A DNA stretch of 64,000 bases, from NCBI GenBank assembly GCA_963682055.1, contig OY821745.1, positions 19,403,342 to 19,467,341 on the forward strand, given 5' to 3'. The stretch comes from Primula veris (taxonomy: Eukaryota > Streptophyta > Magnoliopsida > Ericales > Primulaceae). The position numbers and the translations under genes are program-made. Below the pieces are notes generated by a model. It was not told where the DNA came from, did no database searches, and saw nothing but the letters and a program-made list of their open reading frames with translations. This document shows, in pieces, positions 47,801-58,650 of this stretch; within the stretch, counting starts at the first letter, position 1; every line of letters starts with the position of its first letter.

Positions 47801-49106
47801 GCATTTGGTTAGAACTAAGTTTTCCTGGTGTTAGAAATTATATCCAAAACATTAAACCGAAACAAACTCATCTTTCGCCAGCTTATTTTCTCAATAGCTG
47901 CAGTCAAACAATTCTTTCAAAGACTCAAAAATTTCAAGCTAGACGGAACCACAAGCAGTAATATGACATATTTAATACTGTCTTGAAATATACACAACTA
48001 AACATGAAATACAAACTATTACTCCCTCCATTCCTATTTAATTGTCCTCTACAAAACTACGTGCAATTTTGACCGTCTTATACTTTGTATCATGATTGTC
48101 AAAATGAAAATTTTAAAAAATCAATCAAACAATTTCACATTTGAACTATAGAATTAACTTTTGAACATTTAGTAAACAATTTAGCGAACTAACTTTTGAA
48201 AATTTAATCATACAATAACAATTTAATCATACAATTAAACATTTAAACTATAGGATTAACTTTTAAAAACTTAGCGAACAATGTAGTGAAAATTTAGTGA
48301 ACTATACGATTAACTTTTGAAAATTGCACGTACTAAATAAAGAGCAAGACGGGGAAAAAATATTAGTGACGAACTGACTAGAGGCTCAAAAATTTAATAC
48401 TGTCCTGAAAAATATGCAACGAAACATGAAATGAAAACTACTATTAAATAAAGGCCAAGATGGGAAAAAGATATTAGTAACGAACCGACTAGAGGATTTG
48501 AGCTGATTCTTAAACTCATTGAACTTAAAATACAAACTTTTACTCCCTCATCCCAATTTAATGGGAAGTTTAGTAAATTTGCAATGTAAAATTGTTACAC
48601 TTAAAATGTCAGAATTGAAAATTTCCATGGTAATTCATATAATTAAGCATTTTAACTATGTGTATAACTTTTGAAACTTACAATTCCAACATTTTAAATG
48701 TACCAATTTCACGTTGCAAAATTACCAAGCTTCCTATTAAATTGGGACCGAGGGAGTAGTGAATAAAGGCCAAGACGGGGAAAATATATTATTAGTAACG
48801 AACCGACTAGAGGATTTGAGCTGATTCTTAAACTCCTTGAACTTAAGATTCCGCATATTCTCGAGAGTGAAAACGTAAGCTGAGGGGTAAACATCAGCAG
48901 CTTCTCGTATCGAACTGATAATCTTTTCTTTGCGTTCTCTTCCCTTCTTCTTCGTCTTCGATATAGTCACTGAAAAAAACATTTCATTTATTATTTCACA
49001 ACAGTTAGTGTTACTAAAACTAGTCAAATTTTAAGTACAGAAACAAAATGAAATGAAAGTGGAGTTTATTTAGGGGACCTATTTTGTTGCGCTTGGATTT
49101 CGGCAT
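44850..49106 (-). CDS. mRNA turnover protein 4 (MRT4), ribosome assembly factor, eight exons
   Basis: MRT4 is a nucleolar paralog of ribosomal stalk protein P0 (uL10) that holds the stalk site on pre-60S particles. Exons on the minus strand are 49106-49079, 48969-48804, 46915-46825, 46708-46650, 46403-46343, 46053-45963, 45879-45803 and 44966-44850. All junctions are GT-AG with matching phases, giving 229 residues, near the family length. It starts MPKSKRNKI. Family segments follow in order: LSKTKKKGRE-like, VFTLENMRNLKFKEF, FFLGPNKV, GIHKLSK, LFFTNLPKEEV, DFARTGT, GPLEQFTHEMEPFLR, VELVSDFVVCEKGKPLSPE, RLLGTKLATF and a DFEVY tail. The short first exon (28 nt) has no open frame of its own length and is easily missed. 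Intron 2 is 1.9 kb and contains repeats and copies of the exon 2 edge. Confidence 0.93.
47130..47300. repeat. Dispersed repeat in MRT4 intron 2
   Basis: AGCGGAGCCAAGATTAACAT, then GGGGTTGCACAAATC and a GGGTTGCGATATTCATC-like repeat with GAGTGCACCCCTTTG are of a style common in plant genomes near transposon remnants. The open frame over it is not a gene. Its class is not known to me. Confidence 0.35.
48015..48335. mobile_element. Truncated Stowaway-like MITE in MRT4 intron 2
   Basis: The left end CTCCCTCCATTCCTATTTAA is clear near 48015. The inverted partner is cut: TTGAAAATTGCACGTA near 48320 pairs with the sub-terminal part of the left arm, but the last 30-40 bp are missing, replaced by an exon-edge copy. 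Confidence 0.55.
48330..48540 (-). pseudogene. Two partial copies of the MRT4 exon 2 edge with flanking intron
   Basis: The real exon 2 edge (48804 and neighbours) reads GTAACGAACCGACTAGAGGA on the plus strand. A near-identical copy is at about 48479-48530 (AGTAACGAACCGACTAGAGG, then TTGAGCTGATTCTTAAACTC). A shorter, more diverged one is at about 48363-48392 (AGTGACGAACTGACTAGAGG). Both retain the intron flank AAATAAAG..CAAGA.GGG. They are non-functional exon scraps in intron 2. Confidence 0.85.
48543..48756. mobile_element. Stowaway-like MITE in MRT4 intron 2, 44 bp from exon 2
   Basis: The left end is CTCCCTCATCCCAATTTAAT and the right end is ATTAAATTGGGACCGAGGGAG, inverted, with TA on both sides (48541-48542 and 48757-48758). 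The inverted match extends about 50 bp. Confidence 0.85.
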
Positions 49107-49109
49107 ATC

Positions 49110-49310
49110 TCTGTATTATTAGCGAAGGGAGTGAAAAGCTCTCTCTATTTCTCTCCTTTTCTTTTTCTTTTTCTGGTGTTCAATTAGTACTGTATAAACC
49201 TTGAGAAGCCGTAGTGTTAGGGTTTTATGTACTTTTTATTTTATTTCATACACGCTCCTTAGAGTGGGCTGGTTCTCTGATTTTGGGCTTACTTTAGGCC
49301 CACAACCCGG
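49110..49310 (-). promoter_or_regulatory. MRT4 promoter with telo-box and site II motif
   Basis: Upstream of the minus-strand start, AAACCCTAA lies at about 49218-49226, and a site II element (TGGGCC) lies at about 49297-49302. Telo-box plus site II is the known arrangement in plant ribosomal protein and ribosome assembly genes, which fits MRT4. The leader between is GA-rich on the minus strand. Confidence 0.65.
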
Positions 49311-49319
49311 GATCGATAA

Positions 49320-49920
49320 CAATAGGGTACGTACCCTCTTATAATAATTATTAGTTTTAGTAGTAGAACATTTTAATATTACAAAAAGAAACCTTTTTAT
49401 AATTTATTAATTTGGTTTTAATACCCGATACATATACATAGTAAGAGGTTCAATTTTGTTTTGAACATTAGCCTATCACACTTTCTCTCTCTAGAAAATT
49501 GATCCCTCCTATAACGGCAGTTTTTTTATCTAACTCTCATGCATTGCGATCGGAAGTTATCGGAGTGTATCTCCCCTCTATCTCTTTGTATCTCTTTTAT
49601 CTATCATATGTATCTTTTCTATCTCTCCTTGCTATCTTTCCTGTCAGAAGTCGACGATAGAGATGACGTCGCAGAAGAGCGACGGTGGCAATCTCAATAT
49701 GGCGGTGGCGAGGGTTGCTACCAAACCTTAGCTGAGTTTTTTAACCAAGGACAAATATTGCAAATTAGATAAAATTAGCTTCATTTCAGCAATAGACTTT
49801 GAAATTATTAAGAAATTGCAGCTAACCCTCACGTGTTCAATAACACAAGTTTTGGTCATAACCTTCGAAAAACATACATTATGGACTTAAAGTTTGTGAT
49901 TTTGATAATTTACAATAAAC
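49320..49920. other. Intergenic DNA
   Basis: No gene is supported. The frame at 49539-49772 is a CT-rich low-complexity stretch. Confidence 0.45.
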
Positions 49921-49924
49921 ACAA

Positions 49925-50116
49925 ATATTAGATTGTCTATTAAACTGTTATTAATTAATTGGACTGTCTATTAGCATGTTGTCAGTAGTGTATACGGTAT
50001 ATTAGACTTTCAATAGCGTATTAGATTGTCATTAGTATATAAGACTGTCTATCATTAATTTATTAGGCTGTCATTAATGTATACAATTGTCCATTATACT
50101 ATCATTAGTGTAATAT
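49925..50116. repeat. ~20-bp tandem repeat, left part
   Basis: Variants of ATTAGACTGTCATTAATGTAT are repeated about eight times. The array is interrupted at 50117 by the LTR element and goes on at 55269-55345 after it. Confidence 0.8.
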
Positions 50117-51459
50117 TGTTGAACCATGAGTTCAATAATTGATTTTGATTATAAGTGTGATTATGATTTAATGATTTTATAATTCGATGATATAATGTTT
50201 GATCTTTTCCAAATAGAGAAAATGTATATTTCAGGACTTCAAATGATAGAGAATTCAATAATGAAGCCAACGGTTCAAACGGAAGTCGATTCGGAATCTG
50301 AACGAACAAATTAAGAGTGTTTTAAAAAGTAGAAAAATCAGAATAGAAATATCGACCCATCAATATACAGTCCGATCAATCAAAAATGGTCCAAAAAGTT
50401 ACAGTCAATTTCGACCCATCGAGATACAGTCCGATCGATCGAAAATAGTTCAAAAAGTTACAGTCTAATCTCGATCCATCAAGATATAGTCTGATCGATC
50501 GAAAGTGTTCAAAAAAGTTACAGTCAATTTCGACCCATCGAGATACATGTCGATCGATCAGAACAAGTACAAGTACAAACCTTTCCAGAAATCTCGATCC
50601 ATCGAGATTCAGTCTGGTCGATCGAGATTCGGTCCGTTTCAAAAAGGATGTTTTTTGATTTTTCGAAAACAAGCTTTTACCCATTGAATAAAAGCCACAA
50701 CAAATGTAAAGGTCAACTATGGTCCAATAGACTTTTTGGACTTTCAAATACACATCAATCACCATCACTCAATCTCTCTCCATCTTAAACACAAAAAAAA
50801 TTCCATTGTTGAACATAAACGCGCAAAAGGGGGAAAACGAGGAGAAAACTAATCAAGCTCAAACAACATCAAAAGCTCACCAATTAGCTTATTTAGAAGT
50901 AATAAAATAGTGAGTGTGGTTACATTGTTTTAACAAAATTGTAAAGAGCAAACTTATAAACTCAATTGAAAGGGAGTGTATGGGTAAAATCTTTTAAGAC
51001 AAAGTGTTGGTTAAAAGTTTTAGGTTAAACACTTGGGTACTCATAGATTGACGGGAGTCATTTACTCGCCTTTTGTGTACTCTTGCACTTGTATCAAGAT
51101 TGTATCCTCGGATAAAGGGTGGGCAAATCGATTGATTAGCTTGGTAGTATTTGTAATCTTGAGAAGAAGATTATAGTGTAATACTCGGTAAAGTTAATTA
51201 CGAGGAGAGGACGTAGGCGGGTTTGTCGAATCTCTATATATCGTGGTGTCAATCTCTTCACTTACTATTTACTTTTCTCAACTTATTTATTTATGATTGT
51301 GCACATGATTAAATTTATTATTTATCATCTCATATTTATTGTCACAAATATATTTTGATCTAGTTGAGTTGATTATTTGCGCTTAAGTTTTAAATCCGCG
51401 AAAAACGCCTAAAAGATTATTCACCTCCCCCCGCGGGTTTTAGCCGCACGGGTCAACAA
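50117..51459 (+). repeat. 5' LTR
   Basis: TG at the start and CA at the end, 1,343 bp. It contains about five units of ~62 bp with CGACCCATCGAGATACAGTC and GATCGATCGAAAA near 50350-50640. Confidence 0.85.
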
Positions 51460-51520
51460 TTAGTATCAGAGACAAGACTCTTGCATATAGGAATTTAACG
51501 ATTTAAGAGTTAAGATCTCG

Positions 51521-53740
51521 ATGGCTAACATAATTAATCTGGACTTTGGTATAACTTCCTACCCCAAGACTCTACCGTTTTTTGATGGGTTAAATTTTTT
51601 CTATTGGAATGATAGGAAGAGTATGTTCTTGCAAGATTACAACGTTAAACTTTGTATGACCATAAAAGTAGGATATTCCATGCCTACATCCAAAAATAGC
51701 GATAACCCAATCCCCGTAGAGGACTTAGATGACGCTCAACTAGAAAGCTACTTTACTAACGCCAAATCGATATACGCTATTGTTTGTGCCATTTTCCCTA
51801 ACGAGTACAACAAAATTTTCTCTTGTAAAATGGCTAAAGATATGTGGGATAAGTTAGTGATTACGAGGGAACTAACCAAGTTAAGGATTGCAAACTGCAA
51901 CTTTTAGTGCATGAGTACGAGTTTTTTTAGGATGAGTGAGGGAAAAACTATTTCCGATATGCTTGATAGATTTACAACTATTACTAATGGAGTAATGTTT
52001 CTTGGTAAGTCTTTGTCTTGTAAGGAAATGGTCTCAAAAGTGATTCGGAGTTTAACGAAATAATGGAAACCAAAGGTCACCGCAATTCAAGAGGCGCACG
52101 ACATGAATACATACACTCTCGATATATTGATGGGCTCGCTCATTACTCACGAAATCACCCTCAATAGTCACAAACCAATCTCAAAAAAGACAGAGATAAC
52201 TTTCAAAGGAACAACTTGTGACTAAAGTGATGAGTTATCCGATGATGACAAAAATTCAATGCAAACCATTCAAATCGTTAAGGAAGTACTTAAGCTAAAA
52301 GGCCAACGCAAACATAAAGGTAAATCGTCAAATAATTAAATTGTTTCTAACGGTTTTGTTTGCTATACTTGTGGTAAGCAATGCCACATGGCAAGACATT
52401 GCATCAAATATAACACGAGCAAAGAAAGGAAGAAGAAGTCAAAAATATTCACTTAAAACACTAGCGATAGTTCTGACCAAGACGAAGTCAGCCATCTTTC
52501 TTACTATATGGCCATGAAAGACAACAATGAAGTTCATCAATCGTCTTCAAATGAAAGTGAAACCGGTGAGGTAAATGATCTATCCTACGATGATTTACTT
52601 CATATGTGTGATGTTTATTCGAAAAGGTTTCCTAAACTTTTGGAAAAAGTTGAATCTCTTAAAAAGACAAATTCTTCTCTCAATGAAGAAATAAGATCCT
52701 TGAAAAGAGATGACATTGAATTTAGGTCTAGTCCAAAGTCGTCATTCTCGTTTGATGATTTAGATGACGAAAAATAAGACTTGAAAGATAAAAATGATGA
52801 TCTCGTCCTTCAAAACGAGTCTTTAAATACGGAGATCAATGTTCTTAAAAATGAAGTCTCTAGACTTGCAAAAACTCTTTCAAAATCTCCTTATTTAGAT
52901 TGTGACTTGCTAGAAAATTTTGAAGAGTTAAAGGGTGCTTTTGATAAAGTTAAAAGCAAAGGTTTTAAGTTCTTATGCTTCTAACTTAAATGACAAGCTC
53001 AAGTTTTTAGAAACCGAAAATGAAACTTTGAAAATTAAAAACAATGAGCTTGTCGTTTCCATTGAAAAACTTGATTTGATGATTTCAAAGTTTTCTAAAG
53101 GTAAAACCGTTTTAGACGAGATTTTGAGTTGTCAAAAAGATGTTAATGACAAAAGTGATTTAGGTTATGATTGCATTAGTTTTATTTCAAACAAAACTCT
53201 CTTCTTCAAAGCCTCTAACATTTCTAAAACTCATACTCCGCCTAAACAAGAGGTTGTTTTTACTAAAGGGAGTGTTTACAAGATTTTTCAAAAATCTTTT
53301 AACGATAGAAAAGGTTTAGGTTTTCAAACCAAATTGGATACTGCGAAAAACCTTTCCAAAAATTCGTATAATTCTTGTTATGCGAAAAAGTCTATACATT
53401 GTGTACATTGTATTAGAAGTGAGCATATTTTTTCTAGATATCCTTATAGGTTTCGAGTGGCTAGAAGCGATTTGAAATGGGTAGTAAAGACCCATGTCAC
53501 TAACAATGTCGAACCTAAAAGAAATTGGGGACCAAAACACAAATCTCGTGTTGTAGGTATCTCCGCTCAAAAGGAGAAAATCAACAAATGGTTGACAAAA
53601 CCGGATAAAATTGTGGAACTCAAAAAAACGATTCCACCATAAAGAATGAAGTTCCATTAATCGATAAAAATGGAAGGCACACCAACAAATGGTACTATGT
53701 ACTTGGACTTGGAAACGCTCAATGCAAATGTCATTAGAGA
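51521..53740 (+). pseudogene. Copia gag with zinc knuckle, frameshifted, cut at the protease
   Basis: The first 129 codons (51521-51907) are open and typical of copia gag: FDGLNFFYWNDRKSMFLQDY. The next ~600 bp need frame changes. A CCHC zinc knuckle is clear at 52361-52402 (C-x2-C-x4-H-x4-C). Acidic, Lys-rich coiled-coil-like stretches follow (52508-53200). A second knuckle at 53400-53441 has Tyr in place of its last Cys. At 53691-53735 the bases resemble the start of the copia protease motif (W-Y-L-D-S-G), out of frame. After it comes non-coding DNA and the polypurine tract. Several stops make it non-functional. Confidence 0.8.
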
Positions 53741-54008
53741 GCGGACTTGACATCACATATTCGATACATTCAACTATATAATTTTTAAATATATGTGATT
53801 AGTTGGGGTTATATGCATCGTGGTTACATTTTTCATGTTTTATTAATTCTTTCAAAATTCTCCACAAAACCCCAATTTTTATTGTATTTTGATAATGTCA
53901 AAAGGGAAGAAAAATGATATTTAGAGAAAAATGATTTGTTGAAATGGGGGCGATATGATTTATGCTTGTAAATCATAATTATTTTGTCATAATCAAAATG
54001 GGGGAGAT

Positions 54009-55268
54009 TGTTGAAATATGGGTTCAATAATTGATTTTGATTATAAGTGTGATTATGATTTAATAATTTTACAATTCGATGATATAATGTTTGATCTTTT
54101 TCAAAGAGAGAAAATGTATATTTCAGGACTTCGAATGATAAAACCTTCAATAATGAAGCCAAAGGTTCAAACGGAAGTCGATACGGAGTCCGAACGAGCA
54201 AATGACGAGTGTTTTAAAAAGTAGAAAAAATTAGTTCAGAAATCTCGACCCATCAAGATATAGTTCGATCGATCGAAAATCATCCAAAAAGTTACAGTCA
54301 ATTTTGACCCTTCGAGATACAGTCCGATCGATCGAAAATGGTCCAAAAAGTTACAGTCCAATCTTGATTCATCGAGATATAGTCCGATCGATCAAAAGTG
54401 GTTCAAAAAGTTCTAGTCAATTTCGACCCATCGAGATACACGTCGATCGATCGAAACAAGTACAAGTACAAAACTTTTCAAAAATCTTGATCCATCGAGA
54501 TTCAGTCCGATCGATTGAGATTTGGTCCGTTTCAAAAATGTTACTTTTTCGAAAACAAGCGTTTTACCCATTGAATAAAAGTCAGAACAACTCTAAACGG
54601 TCAACTATGGTCCAATAGTCTTTTTGAGTTTTCAAATACACCCCAATCTCTCTGCAAGACACACCAATCACCATCACTCAATCTTTCTCCATCTTATACA
54701 TACAAAAAATCCATTGTTGAACATAAAAGTTTGAAAAGGGAAAAACGATAAGAAAGTTGATCAAGATCAAACAAAATCAAAAAGTCACGAATTAGCTTAA
54801 TTAGAAGAAATAAAATAGTGAGTGTGGTTACATTGTTATAACAAAATTGTAAAGACCAAACTTATAAGCTCAATTGTGAGGGAGTATTTGGGTAGAATCT
54901 TTTAAGCCAAAGTGTTGGTTAAAAGTTATAGATTAAACACTTGAGTACTCATAAATTGAGGGTAATCGTTGACTCGCTTTTTGTGTACTCTTGCACTTAT
55001 CAAGATTGTATCCTCAGGTAGAGGTGAGCAAATCGATTGATTAGCTCCGTAGGATTTGAATCTTGAAAATAAGATTATAGTGAAATAATCGGTAATGTTA
55101 ATTCCGATGATTGTGCGTATACTTAATTTATTATTTATCATCGCATATTTATTGTCGTAAATATATTTTGAGCTAGTTGGGTTGATTATTTGCGCCTAAG
55201 TTTTAATTCCGTAAAAAATGCATAAAAGTTTATTCGCCCACTCTAAGTTTTAGCCGCACGGGCCAATA
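54009..55268 (+). repeat. 3' LTR
   Basis: Matches the 5' LTR from TGTTGAA through TTTTAGCCGCACGGGCCAA. About 80 bp shorter by indels. It repeats the GATCGATCGAAAA units at about 54245-54530. Confidence 0.85.
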
Positions 55269-55345
55269 AATACTATCTATTAAACTGTCATTAATGTATT
55301 AGATTATTAGAGACTATATTTTTTTGTATTAGACTGCTATATTTT
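55269..55345. repeat. ~20-bp tandem repeat, right part
   Basis: Continues the array of 49925-50116 (TATTAAACTGTCATTAATGT) after the LTR element. Confidence 0.7.
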
Positions 55346-56800
55346 TTTTGGTATTTTTTCAGCTTATGATTTTTGTATTCTTTTTGGTATAGATCAAGAA
55401 TAAATATTTGATTAAGGTTTGTCTATGACTTCCGGAGATGATTTTTATGATCATTAATTTGTTGTGGCTTTAGATGTAGATGTATATATAAATTATGTAG
55501 ACGGTGCATACTTAAATTTGAGAAGGAGAGAAGTTTATTAGTTTTGTGAAAGTTTGGGGAGTGTGGGGATAAAATGGAGGTTGTTTCGGTTTTAGTGGAT
55601 ACATGGATGAAATCGTAACTTCGAGCTTTGACTAGAAGTCAAAATTGGTTAGCGTTGTAACTACGTTGTTACTATCGAGTTACGAAATCAATATTTGATT
55701 TAGGTTAAGTGCCGTCTCCAGTATTTTGGAGGCCCAAATCGAATTCAAAAAATAGGCCTTAAATTAAATTGTTTTAATTTTTCATGGTATAATATACGTT
55801 AGACTTTTCAGACGTTTTTCATTATAACTTATTAATTAGACCATTTTTACATAAAGATATTTTAAATAATATATGTGCCTTGAGTTATCTAATTTTATTA
55901 GAAGAGTCAAATATGTTAGTTTTTATAAGATGAGAGATCATTGCTTTCATTTTATTCATAAACCGTAGGAGTAAGTTCATTCTTAAGAAATTAATGGGCC
56001 AATGGTGTAATTTTATACGCCCCTCATATTATTCCGTAGTCTCTCAACTTATAACATGCAGTTCAAATACTCGTACTTGGCTACCATGTTTTTTTTAGCT
56101 TAGTACTCCTATTATTTTTTTAGTTTGATTATATATACATATTGCTCTTCTCTGGTCGGTCAGGTTTTAACATGTAATTTATATATAAATAGAGGGGCCT
56201 TCAACATATGGAGGGTCAAATGCACTGCTTAATGGATTGGGCTCTTCAGATGTTTCTAAGATTAATTCCACCGGAAAAAAACTTCCTATTTATTGAAAAG
56301 CTACTTTTTGTATAAACTAAAATCCAAAGCTACTTTTTACGTTACAAACCACTTATATTTTAGTAAATGGGACATATAAAATGAAACAAACCAAAATTCA
56401 AAAGTAGTGGGAGAATTATTAGTAACACTCAGACTATATGACTGCTTCACAACCCGTTAACATAAAAAGGTGTCGAATGTATTAAAAAAAATTGATTAAT
56501 ATTTAACTTTAGAATAGGCCTTCCTAGAATTCTATATTTTTATTTGGGTTTTTTAATATGTTGCACAATTTATTTTTAATTTATCAAATTTTAATTTATC
56601 GAGAATAGAAAAAACAAATATATTATGTGAACATTAATTTTTTAATCTCAAGTAAATGTATCTATGTTAACCTAATAGGGAATATATCAAGTGGAGGCCC
56701 AAGCAATTTTTCACGTACAAACATGTTCCACATGCTGGGGGTTGGGAACACCTTGACCACTGAGACACTATCTATCATAAAATCATAAACAACATCAGAT
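55346..56800. other. Region upstream of the BAHD gene
   Basis: No gene is supported. A stretch near 55705-55760 (TCCAGTATTTTGGAGGCCCA) looks like a dispersed repeat, and one near 56485-56560 resembles the T-rich units at 25595-26560. The promoter of the BAHD gene should lie near the right end, but no certain TATA box is seen. Confidence 0.45.
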
Positions 56801-56865
56801 TCCTAAATAAAACACAATCATATATCTTTTGATTCTCTTTCTGTTTATCTCTCCCAATCTCATCA

Positions 56866-58296
56866 ATGTCTCCATTCTGCAACTCCCATGTCAAGATCCT
56901 CGAGCAATGCCACGTTTCACCACCACCGGATGCCGCCTCGGTCCATTCTCTCTCTCTACCACTCACCTTCTTCGACATCCCTTGGCTCCTCTTTCCCACT
57001 TCTCAACCTCTATTCTTCTATAAAAGTACTATTATACCCTCCAAAACAATCCCAGTACTAAAATACACTCTTTCTCTAACCCTTCGCCACTTTCGCCCCC
57101 TCGCTGGAAAACTTGAAATTTCAGCTAAAGCATCCAAACCCTCCAAACCCGAGCTTGTTTACAAGAATCTAGACTCTGTTTCGGTTACTATCGCTGAGTC
57201 CTCTGCTGATTTCACTCTCTTTACGAACAACTGCAAGAAAGCTGTGACACTCTTTCATCCGCTTGTTCCCAAGCTAAGCAACTTGCTTTCTGTTCAAGTC
57301 ACAGTTTTTCCTGATACAGGGTTTTGCATTGGTTTCTCACTAAACCAAGTTGTAGCCGATCAGAGAACATTTAGTATGTTTCTGAAATCGTGGGCGTCGA
57401 TTTGCAAAAATGTTATTCAAGGAGAATCGGTCTCGGCCCTGAAGATCGAACCCTCTTTCGATAGAACAGTAATGGAAGACGTAAACGGGGTCGAACGGAT
57501 TCTCCTAAACGGATATTATAGTTTGAATTCGTTTCCTTCAAAACCCATATCCGAGTCGGTTAGTCGTTCGAGAGATTTGGTTAGAGCTACTTTTGTTTTG
57601 AGCTTAGCTCATATGGAGATAATCAAAAAGAAAATTATCGGTATATGTGAAAAGAACAGCTACTGTCTTCCTCTTCGCTTGTCTCCATACGTATTAGTGT
57701 CGGCGATTATTTGGGTTTCAATTATTAGAGCTAAAAAGTGTTTCGACAATGCACCGATGGTGAAAAAGGAGAAACTCCATTTCGGGTTCATAGCAGGTGG
57801 GATTCATAGACTAAAAAATCTCCAAATACCCAAAAACTATTTCGGAAATTGCGTCGCGTTCGGAGAATCAACAGCGACAGAAGACCAGATTTTAGGTGAA
57901 AATGGGATTGTTTTCGCAGCCAAGGCGGTTGCAAGTACGATCGAAGAGCTAGGCGACGACGTTTTGGGAGGGGCGGAACGTTGGATTGGGGAATTAGAGG
58001 GGCTGTTTGGGGACGAAAATAGCGTGGTGGTGGTCGGGTCTCCCAAGGTCGACTGGTACGAGACAGATTTTGGGTGGGGGAAGCCAATGAGAGTAGATGA
58101 TATATGTATCGATCGAATGTGTATATCGTCGAAGGTAAATGCAGTTTCGTTTACGGAGAGTAAGGATTTGAAGGGTGGCATTGAGGTTGGGGTTGTTCTT
58201 CCTCAACTTCAAATGGATGTAATTATTGATTTTTTTAACCAAGTTTTAGGGGTTTCTGTTGGAAAAACTAATGGTTTTTTGAGTGAATGCTATTAA
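56866..58296 (+). CDS. BAHD acyltransferase, Asn in place of catalytic His
   Basis: BAHD enzymes move acyl groups from CoA to hydroxyls or amines in plant secondary metabolism, in the cytosol. This one has 476 residues and no intron, usual for the family. DFGWG is at residues 401-405. The YFGNCV motif (near 327) and the C-terminal segments place it with the anthocyanin/flavonoid malonyltransferase-like group. The catalytic HXXXD position reads N160-QVVA-D164 or, strictly, NQVVAD in place of HxxxD(G): His is Asn (codon AAC, one base from CAC) and the Gly after Asp is Gln. The His is the general base, so the protein may be inactive or may work differently. The frame is otherwise intact, with no stop. 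The minus-strand frames are shadows. Confidence 0.93.
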   Translation: MSPFCNSHVKILEQCHVSPPPDAASVHSLSLPLTFFDIPWLLFPTSQPLFFYKSTIIPSKTIPVLKYTLSLTLRHFRPLAGKLEISAKASKPSKPELVYKNLDSVSVTIAESSADFTLFTNNCKKAVTLFHPLVPKLSNLLSVQVTVFPDTGFCIGFSLNQVVADQRTFSMFLKSWASICKNVIQGESVSALKIEPSFDRTVMEDVNGVERILLNGYYSLNSFPSKPISESVSRSRDLVRATFVLSLAHMEIIKKKIIGICEKNSYCLPLRLSPYVLVSAIIWVSIIRAKKCFDNAPMVKKEKLHFGFIAGGIHRLKNLQIPKNYFGNCVAFGESTATEDQILGENGIVFAAKAVASTIEELGDDVLGGAERWIGELEGLFGDENSVVVVGSPKVDWYETDFGWGKPMRVDDICIDRMCISSKVNAVSFTESKDLKGGIEVGVVLPQLQMDVIIDFFNQVLGVSVGKTNGFLSECY

Positions 58297-58444
58297 CTTT
58301 TAGGAGTTTCAAAACATTTACTCCCCCAATTTATGTGGGTCTTATTATTTGTAAAAGGAGTTACAAAGACAAAAATAAAAGGAATGGTCTTGTGTCATTT
58401 TCAAGACACTTTTTCAAGAAAAAGAAAAAGACATGGGATATACA

Positions 58445-58650
58445 CATCACACACAAACACTTGCATACATATAGAGAGAGAGTACCGCACCACCAACGGC
58501 CCGACCGTGGCTCGGTGCCGTTTCCGCCGAGTCACATGTGATAGACGTTGTACCTTGGGAACGAAGTGCCCCATTTAGCCAGAAGCAGAGGTGGCGGGAC
58601 AAATATCGTTTAAGGGAAACTGCTCGCAGTTACCTCGTCTCGGACTTTAG
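58445..58650 (+). mobile_element. LTR-like leader of a copia element
   Basis: GAGAGAGAGTACCGCACCAC, then GTTGTACCTTGGGAACGAAG and GTTTAAGGGAAACTGCTCGC match the minus-strand block at 34720-34890. It lies 150 bp after the BAHD stop. It is probably part of the LTR of the decayed element to the right. Confidence 0.55.

Larger units (their letters stand above)
50117..55268 (+). mobile_element. Copia-type LTR retrotransposon with gag only
   Basis: The LTRs are 50117-51459 and 54009-55268, both starting TGTTGAA and nearly collinear. A possible target duplication is AATAT (50112-50116) and AATAC (55269-55273). A tRNA-Met-type primer site, GTATCAGAGAC, starts about 51464. A polypurine tract, AAAATGGGGGAGA, lies at about 53995-54007. 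The internal part is only 2.5 kb and has gag but no protease, integrase or reverse transcriptase. The 3' LTR ends in TA rather than CA. LTR divergence of several percent plus indels indicates an old insertion. Confidence 0.9.

Noticed and set aside
57788..58242. Minus-strand frames opposite the BAHD gene
   Set aside because: Shadows of a clear plus-strand coding region.
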